A stretch of DNA of 15,410 nt from an uncultured Rubrobacteraceae bacterium (GTDB taxonomy: Bacteria > Actinomycetota > Rubrobacteria > Rubrobacterales > Rubrobacteraceae). Of this stretch, positions 6,678-13,801 are shown one piece after another (position 1 is the first letter of the stretch; each line of letters starts with the position of its first letter). Under the pieces are notes generated by a model. The model saw only the letters and a list, made by a program, of their open reading frames with translations, was not told where the DNA came from and did no database searches. The position numbers and the translations under genes are program-made. The DNA lies in NCBI GenBank assembly GCA_902806015.1, contig CADCUZ010000024.1, positions 1 to 15,410 of the forward strand, read 5' to 3'.

Positions 6678-6744
6678 AGCAGCTGCGGCAGAAGAGTAGT
6701 AACGCTTCCCCGTGTACTGCGTGAGTGAGGTGTCTTGGCGGAAG

Positions 6745-7053
6745 TTACCCGCCGATTTTGTTGACCCCGCCTGGTGGCCGAGAAAGGTACGAGCGGCCTG
6801 AGCTTGACCTGCAATCGCGACTAAAGAATCCCGTCCTCGGCGCGAACACATTGGGTGGGGTGATGGCTCCGAGCTTAGAACCCACGACACGAATCCCCAG
6901 GTTTTCTCGTTCGGGAACCATTCCCCGCCATCGGAAGTCGCAAGCAGGTAGCGGTCCCGTCTCGGTCGTAAGCCAACGCCGTGCGGCAGCGTTTCCCAAC
7001 TCCGCGTTGCCAGGGATGAGCAGCAATGCGCCCTCGCCGCCCGCTCTCGCCAT
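6745..7053 (-). pseudogene. Possible fragment of an unidentified gene
   Basis: The minus frame from ATG 7053 starts GGEGALLLIPGNAELG, continues RWRGMVPERENLGIRVVGSK and LGAITPPNVFAPRTGFF, then loses its ordinary composition in an Arg/Ser-rich tail. The first ~75 residues look like protein (hydrophobic strands, conserved-looking Gly/Pro), but I cannot name a family. There is no ribosome binding site and a stop lies four codons upstream of the ATG, so it may be an internal piece of a lost gene. Confidence 0.3.
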
Positions 7054-7079
7054 CCCTCGTATTTAGCGGCGGTACGTGA

Positions 7080-7095
7080 CGGGCTGCTTAGCCCG
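7080..7095 (-). terminator. Terminator hairpin after the ABC operon
   Basis: CGGGCT-GCTT-AGCCCG, a perfect 6-bp stem with a 4-base loop, lies 32 bases past the permease stop on the minus strand. No T-run follows. Confidence 0.5.
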
Positions 7096-7127
7096 CCAGG
7101 CTTCCTTGATCACTCCAAGCGGTGCCA

Positions 7128-7967
7128 TCAGCTCTTGTTGCGGTACAGGTACATGGCGAGCGGGGCGAACACGCCGACGAGCAGCCCCGACGTCAGGAGT
7201 ACCCAGCCGATCTGACCGGCACTCGCCGTCCCGTGCATGAGCCCGCGCACCGCCGTGGCCAGGTGGGTGATGGGGTTGGCACCGACTATCGTCTCCAACC
7301 ACGGCGGCATGGTCCGCGGGTCCACGAAGATGTTGCTGGCGAATGTGAGGGGGAAAAGCACCATCATGCTCACGCCCATGACGGAGCTGGGCGTCCGCAG
7401 GACCAGCCCTAGCGCGGTCCAGATCCACGACAGGCCGAACGAGAACACGAGGAGGAGCGCCACGGAGAGCAGCACGCCGAGTATGCCCCCGTCCGGACGA
7501 AAGCCCAGCACAAGACCCAGCACGACGACGATCGTCGACGCCATCGCGTAGCGCGCGGCGTCGCCGAGCAGGGCCCCGACGAGGGCTGCCGGACGCCAGA
7601 TCGGCAGCGACCGGAAGCGGTCGAAGACCCCTTTGGCGATGTCGGTGTTCAGCCCGAACCCTGTGTAGATGGTGATGAACACGACGGTCTGGACCAGGAT
7701 CCCGGGCAAGAGGTAATGCAGGTACTCGCCGGTCGACCCGGCCAGGGCGCCGCCGAACAAGTAAGTGAAGATGAGCGTGAACATTATCGGGAAGGCGGTG
7801 ACGTCGAAGAGCTGCTCGGGGACGTGCTTTATCTTCAAGAGCGCCCGCCAACCGAACGTGAGCGAGGCGGAGAGGGCGTTCGGGCGCGGCGGCCGTGTAC
7901 GGGCGGACAGCGCCGAGCGTAGCGGCTGATCGCGGAGGGGCTGTACCGAAGTAGTCGGCGTCGTCAT
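7128..7967 (-). CDS. ABC-2 type permease, DrrB-like multidrug/daunorubicin exporter subunit
   Basis: A 279-aa membrane subunit of an ABC-2 exporter with six predicted helices, roughly 52-74, 86-106, 127-155, 160-185, 195-216 and 252-275. The cytoplasmic segment [16 protein letters not shown] (112-127) is the conserved coupling region of DrrB-like permeases, and the NPITH motif (231-235) before the last helix is also typical. A Pro/Arg-rich N-terminal tail of about 30 residues precedes the first conserved [10 protein letters not shown]. The ATG at 7967 overlaps the stop of the ATPase gene by 4 bases, so the two subunits are made together. Exporters of this class move hydrophobic drugs or lipids out of the cell; the cargo is unknown and no antibiotic biosynthesis genes are adjacent. 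Confidence 0.92.
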   Translation of the reverse strand: MTTPTTSVQPLRDQPLRSALSARTRPPRPNALSASLTFGWRALLKIKHVPEQLFDVTAFPIMFTLIFTYLFGGALAGSTGEYLHYLLPGILVQTVVFITIYTGFGLNTDIAKGVFDRFRSLPIWRPAALVGALLGDAARYAMASTIVVVLGLVLGFRPDGGILGVLLSVALLLVFSFGLSWIWTALGLVLRTPSSVMGVSMMVLFPLTFASNIFVDPRTMPPWLETIVGANPITHLATAVRGLMHGTASAGQIGWVLLTSGLLVGVFAPLAMYLYRNKS

Positions 7968-8965
7968 GCGGCATCCTCCTCGGTGGCGCCGTCGTTCTCG
8001 GGTGGGCGGCCTGTGAGGGCGAGGAACACCTCGTCGAGGCTCGGCTGACCGAGCGAGAAATTGGTGAGGGCCACGCCGGAGCGGGAGAGCTCGGCGAGGG
8101 CGTGCGCGACGCGTTCGGCGTCGTAGATCCGGGCCGACAGCGCCGCCGGGTCGGATTCGAGGTGCACGGGTACTTCGAGAGCCTGCGAGAGGACCCGCTC
8201 GGCGTTTGGTCGCTCTTCGGGATGGCGCAGCCGCACGTGGAGGGCGCCCGAGCCCACCGAGGCCTTGAGCTCGCCCGGGCTACCCTCGGCGATGACCTTG
8301 CCGCGGTCGATGACGGCTATCCTGTCGGCGAGCTGGTCGGCCTCGTCGAGGTACTGCGTGGTCAAGAGCACCGTCGTGCCCCCGGCGACCAGGGCCCGTA
8401 CGATGTCCCAGACCTGGTTGCGACTGCGCGGGTCGAGGCCCGCGGTTGGCTCGTCGAGGAACATGAGGTCCGGCGTGACCACGATGCTCGCCGCGATGTC
8501 GAGCCGGCGCCGCATGCCCCCCGAGTACTTCTTCACCTGGCGGCCGGCCGCCTCGATCAGGCCGAAGGCGTCGAGCAACTCCTTGGCCCGCGCCTTGGAC
8601 TGTGCCCGCGAGTGGCCCAACAGCCGAGCGATTAGGAAGAGGTTCTCTAGACCGGTGAGGTCCTCGTCGACCGAGGCGAATTGTCCGGTGAGGCTCACCC
8701 GACCACGCACCGCATCAGCCTGACGCACGACGTCGTAGCCGAACACCCGCGCCGCGCCGGCGTCCGGACGCAACAGCGTGGCTAGCATCCGGATGGTGGT
8801 GGTCTTGCCCGCGCCGTTGGGCCCCAAGAGGCCGTAGACCATGCCCGTGGGCACTGCGAGGTCTACGCCGTCGACCGCGGTGCTGTCCCCGAACCGTCGC
8901 ACTAGACCCTCTGCGCGAATCGCCAGCCCATCCGCGCCCTTCGCTGGATCATGCTCGCCGCCCAT
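7964..8965 (-). CDS. ABC exporter ATP-binding protein, DrrA-like
   Basis: A 333-aa cytoplasmic ATPase that powers the permease encoded next to it. It has Walker [10 protein letters not shown] (48-56), the Q-loop at Q95 in [15 protein letters not shown], the signature YSGGMRRRL (147-155), Walker B LMFLDEP (167-173) and a D-loop GLDPRSR. The switch position is Gln rather than His ([13 protein letters not shown]), which is normal for DrrA relatives and not a defect. Residues beyond about 235 form the family's C-terminal domain, including the [18 protein letters not shown] motif. The ATG at 8965 follows an AAGGTGG ribosome binding site at 7-8 bases. Its stop overlaps the permease start. It is the first gene of a two-gene operon. 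Confidence 0.95.
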   Translation of the reverse strand: MGGEHDPAKGADGLAIRAEGLVRRFGDSTAVDGVDLAVPTGMVYGLLGPNGAGKTTTIRMLATLLRPDAGAARVFGYDVVRQADAVRGRVSLTGQFASVDEDLTGLENLFLIARLLGHSRAQSKARAKELLDAFGLIEAAGRQVKKYSGGMRRRLDIAASIVVTPDLMFLDEPTAGLDPRSRNQVWDIVRALVAGGTTVLLTTQYLDEADQLADRIAVIDRGKVIAEGSPGELKASVGSGALHVRLRHPEERPNAERVLSQALEVPVHLESDPAALSARIYDAERVAHALAELSRSGVALTNFSLGQPSLDEVFLALTGRPPENDGATEEDAA

Positions 8966-9412
8966 ACCTTTGCCACCTTCCCTCGCGCCTCACCTCATCG
9001 GCAGGTTGCCCCGCAAGAGTGCCTTTTCCGACACTTCTAGGCTTTGTCAAATATAGGGCAGAAACCCCCATTTCCCCTCATCGTTCTCCGCGGATCTAGC
9101 AGATTATTGGTCACAGCAGCCGTTGTGCTGGGTCGCTAAGCCCGTCGGGCGGGACGAGGCCCAACGGCGATGTATGCGCACCGTTCCCCACTGGACAGCT
9201 CGGCCTCGCACTCAGGGCACCTCAAAAGCAGCGACCTCCTTCGCTGAACGTACGCTCGCGGCTACGACAATCTATAACCGCGGGATTCTGCATCCGAACT
9301 TCGCAGAACACCCTTTCCACGTACTCGCCTGAATAGGCTGTCGTGGGAGCCCTAGGCGCGGTACCGTGGGATTTGGCAGAGGCGCGAAACGAACAACGGG
9401 AGGTATCGGCGC
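8966..9412. other. Intergenic region between divergent transcription units
   Basis: This 447-base gap lies upstream of both the ABC operon (-) and a methyltransferase (+), so promoters for both should be here. I see an isolated minus-strand TTGACA (9052-9047) without a convincing -10. The second copy of the 33-bp repeat lies at 9304-9336, followed by a short imperfect hairpin (TAGGCT / AGCCCTA, 9334-9352). An open plus frame (9123-9332) ends in the repeat but lacks a ribosome binding site and recognisable sequence. Confidence 0.6.
9304..9336 (+). repeat. 33-bp dispersed repeat, copy 2
   Basis: It begins CAGAACACCCTTTCCACG and ends GCCTGAATAG, matching copy 3 at 27 of 33 positions. It is the most diverged copy. 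In one frame it reads AEHPFHVLA-stop, keeping the tail pattern of the other copies. Confidence 0.8.
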
Positions 9413-10036
9413 GTGGGTCGAATCGTCCATCCGGACCTCCACGCGGCGAGCGCGGCGGAGAGCGAGGCGCTGCGGGGGTGGGTCGCGAGGGATGGGGCGA
9501 CCCGGACGGTCGAGGTCGGCCTCGGCTACGGTGTCCCGGCGCTTCACGCCTGCGAGGTCCTGCTGGAGAACGCCGATCCGACGGCGGCGCGCCACGTCGC
9601 GGTCGAGCCCCACCAGGCGCCGAGGTTCTCGGGGTGCGGCCTGCAGTCCCTCGAGGAGGCGGGTGTCGCGGGGATGGTGGAGCACCGCGCGGAGGAGTCC
9701 CGGATCGCCCTGCCGCGCTTTTTGGAGGAGTCCCGCGGCTTCGACCTGGCGTTCGTCGACGGCGACCACCGCTTCGACGGGGTGTTCGTCGACCTGTCCT
9801 ACCTCGGGCGTCTCGTGCGTCCGGGCGGTGTGGTGTTCCTAGACGACTACCAGCTGCCAGCGGTGGAGCGGGCGGCCTCGTTCTTGCTGAGGAGCCTGGA
9901 CTGGGAGTTGGAGGAGGTCTCGGAGTGGGACGACCTCCACCGGTGGGCCGTACTGCGCACCTCGACGACCCCCGACACTAGGCACTTCGACTACTACGTC
10001 GACTTCCGAGAACGCCCCTTCCACGCACTCGGGTGA
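9413..10036 (+). CDS. Class I SAM-dependent methyltransferase (Methyltransf_24 type)
   Basis: A 207-aa cytoplasmic methyltransferase. Motif I is VEVGLGYGVPAL (33-44), the acidic residue after the second strand is E65 in AVEPHQ, and the fourth strand is FDLAFVDGDHRFDGV (110-124), whose DGDH-x(1-2)-E/D pattern is typical of Methyltransf_24 enzymes. The next strand is PGGVVFLDDY. These families transfer a methyl group from SAM to small O- or N-acceptors; the substrate is unknown. Start is GTG 9413, seven bases or so after GGGAGGT. The last ten residues (198-207, FRERPFHALG) and the stop are encoded by copy 3 of the 33-bp repeat, so the C-terminal tail looks like an added module rather than family sequence. 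It converges on the gene at 10089 across a shared terminator. Confidence 0.88.
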   Translation: MGRIVHPDLHAASAAESEALRGWVARDGATRTVEVGLGYGVPALHACEVLLENADPTAARHVAVEPHQAPRFSGCGLQSLEEAGVAGMVEHRAEESRIALPRFLEESRGFDLAFVDGDHRFDGVFVDLSYLGRLVRPGGVVFLDDYQLPAVERAASFLLRSLDWELEEVSEWDDLHRWAVLRTSTTPDTRHFDYYVDFRERPFHALG

Positions 10037-10040
10037 ATAG
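10008..10040 (+). repeat. 33-bp dispersed repeat, copy 3 (inside a gene end)
   Basis: GAGAACGCCCCTTCCACG then CACTCGGGTGAATAG. It encodes the last residues ERPFHALG of the methyltransferase and its TGA stop, then runs into the terminator hairpin. It is nearly identical to copy 1. Confidence 0.85.
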
Positions 10041-10066
10041 GGGGCGACGGGCCGAAAGTTGCCCCC
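10040..10066. terminator. Bidirectional terminator between convergent genes
   Basis: GGGGGCGAC (10040-10048) pairs with GTTGCCCCC (10058-10066), one G-T pair, 9-base loop. It lies 3 bases after the methyltransferase stop and 22 bases past the stop of the minus-strand gene. TTCT follows on the plus strand. Confidence 0.75.
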
Positions 10067-10088
10067 TTCTACGAGCTTCGGTGGATAG

Positions 10089-10763
10089 TCACCAGACGCG
10101 AGGGATGAGTCGGTATCTCACGTTCCGTTCGTACTCGTCGTATCCGGCCAGGCCGTTCTCTAGCACCCGCTCTTCGAGGGGGATCCTCCAAACGAGTAGA
10201 CCCAACACCACGGCGCCGGGCAGGAAACCCCACCACGAGCCCAGCAGCAGTGCGGCCGCGGGCAAGAACAAGAACGTGCTCGAATACAGGGGGTGCCTCA
10301 CGTACCGGTACGGGCCGGTGCCCACCACGCTCTGGCCCCGCTCCTCTTGCAGCTTCACCACAACGGCGAGATAGGCGTTCTCCCGGAAGGCCAAGAACAT
10401 GATGTAGAACGAGAGCACGAGTCCCAAGGCCCCCAAGAACTGTAGCCAGCCGGGCACCTCCGACCACCCGAACCTCACGGCGTCCAGGGGCATCACGATC
10501 AGCCAGGCCAGGAAGAGCAGCACCACCGCGGCCACGAACACCTTGTCCCAGAGCGGTTGGCCCCTCTGTATCGGGGAGGACATCCGTTCGGCCAGGAGTT
10601 CGGGCTCTTCGCGGGCCAGCCAGAGTACCATCGCGAGGGCGAAGCCGAAGAAGAGTGCCATGAACGCCCATCCGGCGGGCCAGAGTAGTGTCCCCGCGGA
10701 TCCGAAGAGCGCCGCGGCGAGCACCACCAAGAGCGCCTTACCCAAGAGCGCATCCCGGTTCAT
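10089..10763 (-). CDS. Isoprenylcysteine carboxyl methyltransferase-family membrane protein
   Basis: A 224-aa integral membrane protein with about five helices (6-25, 29-49, 73-92, 105-125, 164-192). The C-terminal half carries the ICMT/PEMT-type SAM site: GTGPYRYVRHPLYSS (148-162), with the RHP-x-Y core, and EERVLENGLAGYDEYERN followed by VRYRLIP, the usual closing motif. Bacterial members methylate small lipids or isoprenoid compounds, or have unknown substrates; bacteria lack the prenylated CaaX proteins used by the eukaryotic enzyme. The ATG at 10763 follows a GGAGGTG ribosome binding site at 5 bases. It is transcribed alone and ends against the bidirectional terminator. Intact and full length. 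Confidence 0.9.
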   Translation of the reverse strand: MNRDALLGKALLVVLAAALFGSAGTLLWPAGWAFMALFFGFALAMVLWLAREEPELLAERMSSPIQRGQPLWDKVFVAAVVLLFLAWLIVMPLDAVRFGWSEVPGWLQFLGALGLVLSFYIMFLAFRENAYLAVVVKLQEERGQSVVGTGPYRYVRHPLYSSTFLFLPAAALLLGSWWGFLPGAVVLGLLVWRIPLEERVLENGLAGYDEYERNVRYRLIPRVW

Positions 10764-10842
10764 GGCGCACCTCCACGAGAATGGCGCCCGTAGAGTTTAC
10801 AGGAAGCTTCAACTTCGGAGAACCCCGAACGCCTGAACCTCC

Positions 10843-10875
10843 GAGAGCACCCCTTCCAAGCACTCGGGTGAACAA
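10843..10875 (+). repeat. 33-bp dispersed repeat, copy 4
   Basis: GAGAGCACCCCTTCCAAG then CACTCGGGTGAACAA, matching copy 3 at 28 of 33 positions. One frame reads NPERLNLREHPFQALG-stop, opening only after a stop near 10794. No gene is recognisable upstream on this strand. A hairpin follows at 10904. Confidence 0.8.
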
Positions 10876-10903
10876 GGGCAAAAAGAAGGGCCTAGGCTGC
10901 TAC

Positions 10904-10924
10904 GCCCCGACCCTCCACCGGGGC
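10904..10924. terminator. Terminator-like hairpin
   Basis: GCCCCG and CGGGGC form a perfect 6-bp stem around a 9-base loop, 20 bases past the stop of the Ig-like fragment (-) and 28 bases after repeat copy 4 (+). No T-run. Confidence 0.5.
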
Positions 10925-10944
10925 TGATCGACTACTTCGACGCC

Positions 10945-11292
10945 CTAGGATCTTACCTTGCAGGTCCAGTCTTGCCTCTGCGAACCGCGGAGGGACCCGT
11001 TCTGGTCCAGCGGGTTGCCCGCCTGGTCCTGTGCCCCCAGGTTCACGGAAGGCTTGTAGGTGGCCCCCCTCTGCAGGGGGTTGGTCGGGTCGAGGGTGGC
11101 CGTCTTGGTGCTAGGGTCGTAGCTGACCGTGGCGGCGACGAAGCCTGTGGCGTTCTGCTTGCGCAGCGTGAAGGTGGTCTTGTTGATGGTCGAGGCCAAC
11201 ATGTCCTCTGAGAAGGTCGCCTTGACGTTGACCGTGGGGGCAACTTCCGTGGCGTTCGCGCTGGGGACGGCACTCGTGACCTTGGGTGCCAT
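10945..11292 (-). pseudogene. Single Big_5 (SbsA-type) Ig-like domain, fragment of a surface protein
   Basis: 115 codons encode one bacterial Ig-like Big_5 domain: APKVTSAVPSANATEVAPTV, then VKATFSEDMLASTINKTTF, then ATLDPTNPLQRGATY and DQAGNPLDQNGS. These domains occur in tandem in large secreted or S-layer proteins that act outside the cell. There is no signal peptide, anchor or second repeat. The family-like residues SPDT just before the first Met continue upstream in frame until a TGA about 19 codons back, so homology starts before the ATG and the start is probably accidental; no ribosome binding site is seen. The last strand (usually W-x-F) is altered to DWTCKV. I read it as a leftover from a multidomain protein, possibly the same kind that left the PxKF piece at 4777. 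Confidence 0.65.
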
Positions 11293-11353
11293 GGTATCGG
11301 GGGACGAGAGGGGTTGCCAGTGCCGCCTCCCTAACCGTCAACTTTCACCAAAT

Positions 11354-11392
11354 CTTTCCGCCGCAACCCACTCCCTTAGGCGCTGCGGAAAG
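11354..11392 (+). repeat. Hairpin repeat family, copy A
   Basis: CTTTCCGC (11354-11361) and GCGGAAAG (11385-11392) form a perfect 8-bp inverted repeat; an alternative register pairs CCGCA with TGCGG, as in the other copies. The loop contains CCCACTCCCTTAGG. About 20 bases of similar sequence (GAGGCAGAGACGA) follow. It lies between the Ig-like fragment and the DUF998 gene. Confidence 0.75.
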
Positions 11393-11482
11393 AGGCAGAG
11401 ACGAAGAACTGCTTTGAACCAACCGATGCGCTCGGCGACCTCAACCCCTCTATCCGATTCGTGTCGGGCCAGCCGTCGAAGG

Positions 11483-12193
11483 CTAAGAGAGACGCCACAG
11501 GCGTATCGCGGTGGCCTCGATCCAGGCGAGCAGCGTGACGATGAATAGGTAGTAGGCCACGCCCGGCAGCATGAGCAACAACACCGCTAGTATCCCCGTG
11601 GCTACAGTGTAGCGACCGTGGCCCCGCCAACGGGGATCCGCCTCCAACCTGCGCCACAGCGAGAAGAGGGCGGCCAGAAAGGCGAGGACAAAGATCACGA
11701 AGGCCACGTCGTGGATCAGGCCGTGCAAGCTACGGGGCCCGACCCTCCGTATCGGATCGGTCTCGAAGCCCATGAGTGCCATCGTCGTTCCCGCCATGAA
11801 GAGGAGGGCGGGACCTAATAGCGAACCGTACCCGTTTGTCGCCCCGAGATGAAGGCCGAGCGCGAAGAAGGCCAGCAGCAGACCCGAGACGACGAAGTTG
11901 GCTACCTGCGCGGAGCCGTAGGGACCGAGGGCGAGCCCGCTAGGCCAGGCACCCGCCGGGTCCGCGACAGGACGCCATCCGATCCCGAGCATGAAGTCGT
12001 ACTCCAGAGCGCTCAGCGCGAGTAGGACGGTCCCGAACAGGACGGGCCCGACCATCCCTGCGACCGCCGCTGCCCTAATGATCACCTGCCGCTTCGTCTC
12101 GATCCTCGCCAAGAAAGGTTGCCCGTGCCCTACATCTTCTTGCCCGGGGGTAAGGCGAGCCCACGCAAGACTAACAGTCGGCGCTAGTCGCAT
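11483..12193 (-). CDS. DUF998-family integral membrane protein
   Basis: A 236-aa protein with six predicted helices (about 40-62, 96-117, 122-142, 160-180, 196-214, 214-232). The stretch YDFMLGIGWRPVADP, then GPYGSAQVANFVVSGLLLAF, and later RSLHGLIHDVAFVIFVLAFL with two His four apart is the pattern of DUF998 membrane proteins, whose function is unknown. The N-terminal ~38 residues from ATG 12193 are atypical (family proteins start close to the first helix), so the true start may be a TTG or the Met at residue 47; no start has a well-placed ribosome binding site. TTG 12208 would follow an AAGGAAGG sequence, but that lies inside hairpin repeat B. The gene is transcribed alone. Confidence 0.78.
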   Translation of the reverse strand: MRLAPTVSLAWARLTPGQEDVGHGQPFLARIETKRQVIIRAAAVAGMVGPVLFGTVLLALSALEYDFMLGIGWRPVADPAGAWPSGLALGPYGSAQVANFVVSGLLLAFFALGLHLGATNGYGSLLGPALLFMAGTTMALMGFETDPIRRVGPRSLHGLIHDVAFVIFVLAFLAALFSLWRRLEADPRWRGHGRYTVATGILAVLLLMLPGVAYYLFIVTLLAWIEATAIRLWRLS

Positions 12194-12197
12194 TTCA

Positions 12198-12233
12198 TTT
12201 CGCCGCAACTCCCTTCCTTAGACGCGGCAGAAA
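12198..12233 (+). repeat. Hairpin repeat family, copy B
   Basis: TTTC-GCCGC (12198-12206) pairs with GCGGC-A-GAAA (12224-12233), one bulged A. The loop is AACTCCCTTCCTTAGAC, and GACTCGGAGACGA follows. It sits at the start of the minus-strand DUF998 gene, where its loop complement (GGAAGGGAG) resembles a ribosome binding site. Confidence 0.8.
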
Positions 12234-12448
12234 GACTCGGAGACGATCGGCGCATACGTAAGAAATATTCTCAAGGACTCCGGAATCGTACGACGAACCT
12301 TCCCCCTCGCCGAATGTTCCCTACCGCTTAAAGGATCCCTAAGGCGGCTTTGGATGCCCCTTGGCGGGGAACGGGAATGCCGGTAGCGAGCGGCGGGCGT
12401 GGGTATACAGGTCACCATGTTCATACACGGTTGCAGAAAGAGGCGGGC

Positions 12449-13456
12449 ATGAAACTGAAACCGGTAGTGGAGCAAGTGGTGGTCCTGATGGGCGCCTCAA
12501 GCGGCATAGGCCGCGAGACGGCACGTCGATTCGCGAGGAAGGGCGCGAAGGCGGTGGTCTCGGCCAGGAGCGAAGCGGGACTGCGCTCCCTGGTAGACGA
12601 GATAGCGACCGAAGGCGGCGAGGCGACGGCCGTCGTTGCTGACGTCTCCGAGTTCAAGCAGGTAAAGGCTGTTGCGGAGAAGGCGGTCGAGAAGTACGGT
12701 CGGCTCGACACCTGGGTACACCTTGCGGCCGCCGGTCTCTTCGCCCCCTTCGACCAGACACGACCCGAAGAGTTCGGGCGCGTGGTCGAGGTGGACCTTA
12801 TGGGACAGGTTTACGGGGCGATGGCCGCGCTGCCGCACATAAAGCGTGAGGGACGCGGGGCTCTCGTGCACGTCTCCTCGGTGGTAGCCAAGCGCTCGGT
12901 GCCCCTCCAAAGCGCCTACTGCGCCTCCAAGCACGGCATAGACGGCTTCCTGGAGTCCTTGCGCGTGGAGCTCGTGCACGAGGGATGGACCGATATCGGT
13001 GTCACCAACGTCATGCCGGCGGCCATTAACACCCCTTTCTTTACCAAGGCTCGCACCAGGCTAGGCGTTAGACCCAAGGGGTTCCCGCCGATCTACCAGC
13101 CTGGCGTCGTAGCCGACACGATCGTCTACTCTGCCTCGAAGGCGCCTCGGGAGATCGTCGCCGGCGGCGCGGGCAAGGGCATGCTCCTTACCCAGCGCCT
13201 TTCGCCGCGTCTAATGGACGCTCTCATGCTGCGCTGGGGTTTCGGGTCCCAGATGACAGAAGAACCGAAATCCGCCGCAGATCCGGACGGGCTCTTTGAA
13301 ACCATGCAAGGGCAAGACCGGGCGGAAGGGGACTTCGGCGAACAAGCGACACCGAGGAGCTACCTAACCTGGTTGGACACCCACCGGGCGGCGAAATGGG
13401 GCCTCGGGGCGTCGGGGGCGTTGGCGGCCTTGAGCGCCCTACGAGCGAAGTCTTAG
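12449..13456 (+). CDS. Short-chain dehydrogenase/reductase (SDR)
   Basis: A 335-aa cytoplasmic NAD(P)-dependent oxidoreductase. The Rossmann motif is GASSGIG (15-21), D66 follows in VVADVSE, the active site has S143/S144 in HVSSVVAKRSVP, and Y157 and K161 in YCASKHG; MPAAINTPFF is the loop after strand 6. The usual NNAG is replaced by LAAAG. A C-terminal extension of about 90 residues (from ~245: GKGMLLTQRLSPRLMD, later GDFGEQATPRS) is shared by a subgroup of long SDRs common in soil bacteria whose substrates are unknown. An R or basic pocket after strand 2 (SARSEAG) suggests NADP preference. I chose ATG 12449, preceded by GAAAGAGGCGGG; the open frame upstream is not SDR-like. It is divergent from the DUF998 gene. 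Confidence 0.9.
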   Translation: MKLKPVVEQVVVLMGASSGIGRETARRFARKGAKAVVSARSEAGLRSLVDEIATEGGEATAVVADVSEFKQVKAVAEKAVEKYGRLDTWVHLAAAGLFAPFDQTRPEEFGRVVEVDLMGQVYGAMAALPHIKREGRGALVHVSSVVAKRSVPLQSAYCASKHGIDGFLESLRVELVHEGWTDIGVTNVMPAAINTPFFTKARTRLGVRPKGFPPIYQPGVVADTIVYSASKAPREIVAGGAGKGMLLTQRLSPRLMDALMLRWGFGSQMTEEPKSAADPDGLFETMQGQDRAEGDFGEQATPRSYLTWLDTHRAAKWGLGASGALAALSALRAKS

Positions 13457-13457
13457 G

Positions 13458-13473
13458 GCCCTCCCGAAAGGGC
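13458..13473 (+). terminator. Terminator-like hairpin after the SDR gene
   Basis: GCCCT-CCCGAA-AGGGC begins 2 bases after the stop. The stem is 5 bp and no T-run follows. Confidence 0.45.
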
Positions 13474-13512
13474 GAAGCGGGATCTGAACGTGGCACCTTA
13501 CCGGAAGGATGA

Positions 13513-13550
13513 CGCCGCGAGCCCTTCCCTAAGGCACGCACGGCGGAAAG
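13513..13550 (+). repeat. Hairpin repeat family, copy C
   Basis: CGCCG (13513-13517) pairs with CGGCG (13541-13545), followed by GAAAGAGTCGGACACG as in the other copies. The loop has the longer GAGCCCTTCCCTAAGG plus CACGCA. It lies 56 bases after the SDR stop. Confidence 0.7.
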
Positions 13551-13756
13551 AGTCGGACACGGGCACCACCTACGCGAGGAGCCGTTTTGAGAGCCCCTCG
13601 GTTCGAGGGTGGACGACTTCTGCCCGTCGAGTGTTGTCCCTCGAGCGTGAAGGGCATTTAGGGTGGCGTTGAACATACGCCTACCAACCCGCGCGAGCAA
13701 CCCTCAATGTACCCTCACCAGTCTCGCCCCTCGAAGGTGCCGGTTGGGGTCTAGGG

Positions 13757-13791
13757 TAAGATGGCCGAACCCAAGACCGCGACTAAAGGAG
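13757..13791 (+). promoter_or_regulatory. Possible -10 box and ribosome binding site for the MDR gene
   Basis: TAAGAT (13757-13762) is a fair -10 box with no clear -35. AAAGGAG (13785-13791) is a strong ribosome binding site 10 bases before GTG 13802, which decides for GTG over the internal ATG at 13811. Confidence 0.4.
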
Positions 13792-13801
13792 CAGCGAAAT
13801 C

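Larger units (their letters stand above)
6678..7127. other. Mostly non-coding or decayed region
   Basis: Between the 143-aa gene and the ABC permease I find no confident gene. It holds one open minus frame (6745-7053) of unknown family, listed separately, and the hairpin at 7080-7095. An open plus frame over the same bases reads as Pro/Ser/Arg-rich antisense and I do not support it. Confidence 0.6.
13474..13801. other. Intergenic region before the MDR gene
   Basis: No gene is supported here. It contains hairpin repeat copy C, a perfect CCCTCG-GTT-CGAGGG hairpin (13595-13609), two further CCCTCGA-type sequences (13638, 13731), and the presumed promoter of the next gene. Confidence 0.6.

Noticed and set aside
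6672..6700. GCGGCAGAAGAGTAG resembling the right arm of the hairpin repeats
   Set aside because: The left arm and the C-rich loop are missing, and it overlaps the end of the 143-aa gene; similarity is too short.
9047..9052. Minus-strand TTGACA upstream of the ABC exporter
   Set aside because: No acceptable -10 box lies 16-18 bases downstream.
9123..9332. Open plus frame of 69 codons ending in repeat copy 2
   Set aside because: No ribosome binding site, mixed composition and no recognisable family; only the repeat-derived tail is notable.
12362..12405. GGGAAC and GGGTAT before the SDR gene, suggesting a stress sigma-factor promoter
   Set aside because: The spacing and the -35 sequence do not fit the known GTTT...GGGTAT pattern.
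10008..13550. Possible kinship of the 33-bp repeat and the hairpin repeat (both contain CCCTTCC and an ACGCAC-like stretch)
   Set aside because: The match is short, order and spacing differ, and the 33-bp repeat shows no conserved stem.
13224..13700. Minus-strand open frame across the SDR end and the following gap
   Set aside because: It is antisense to conserved SDR sequence and its own translation is Arg/Ser/Pro-rich without motifs.
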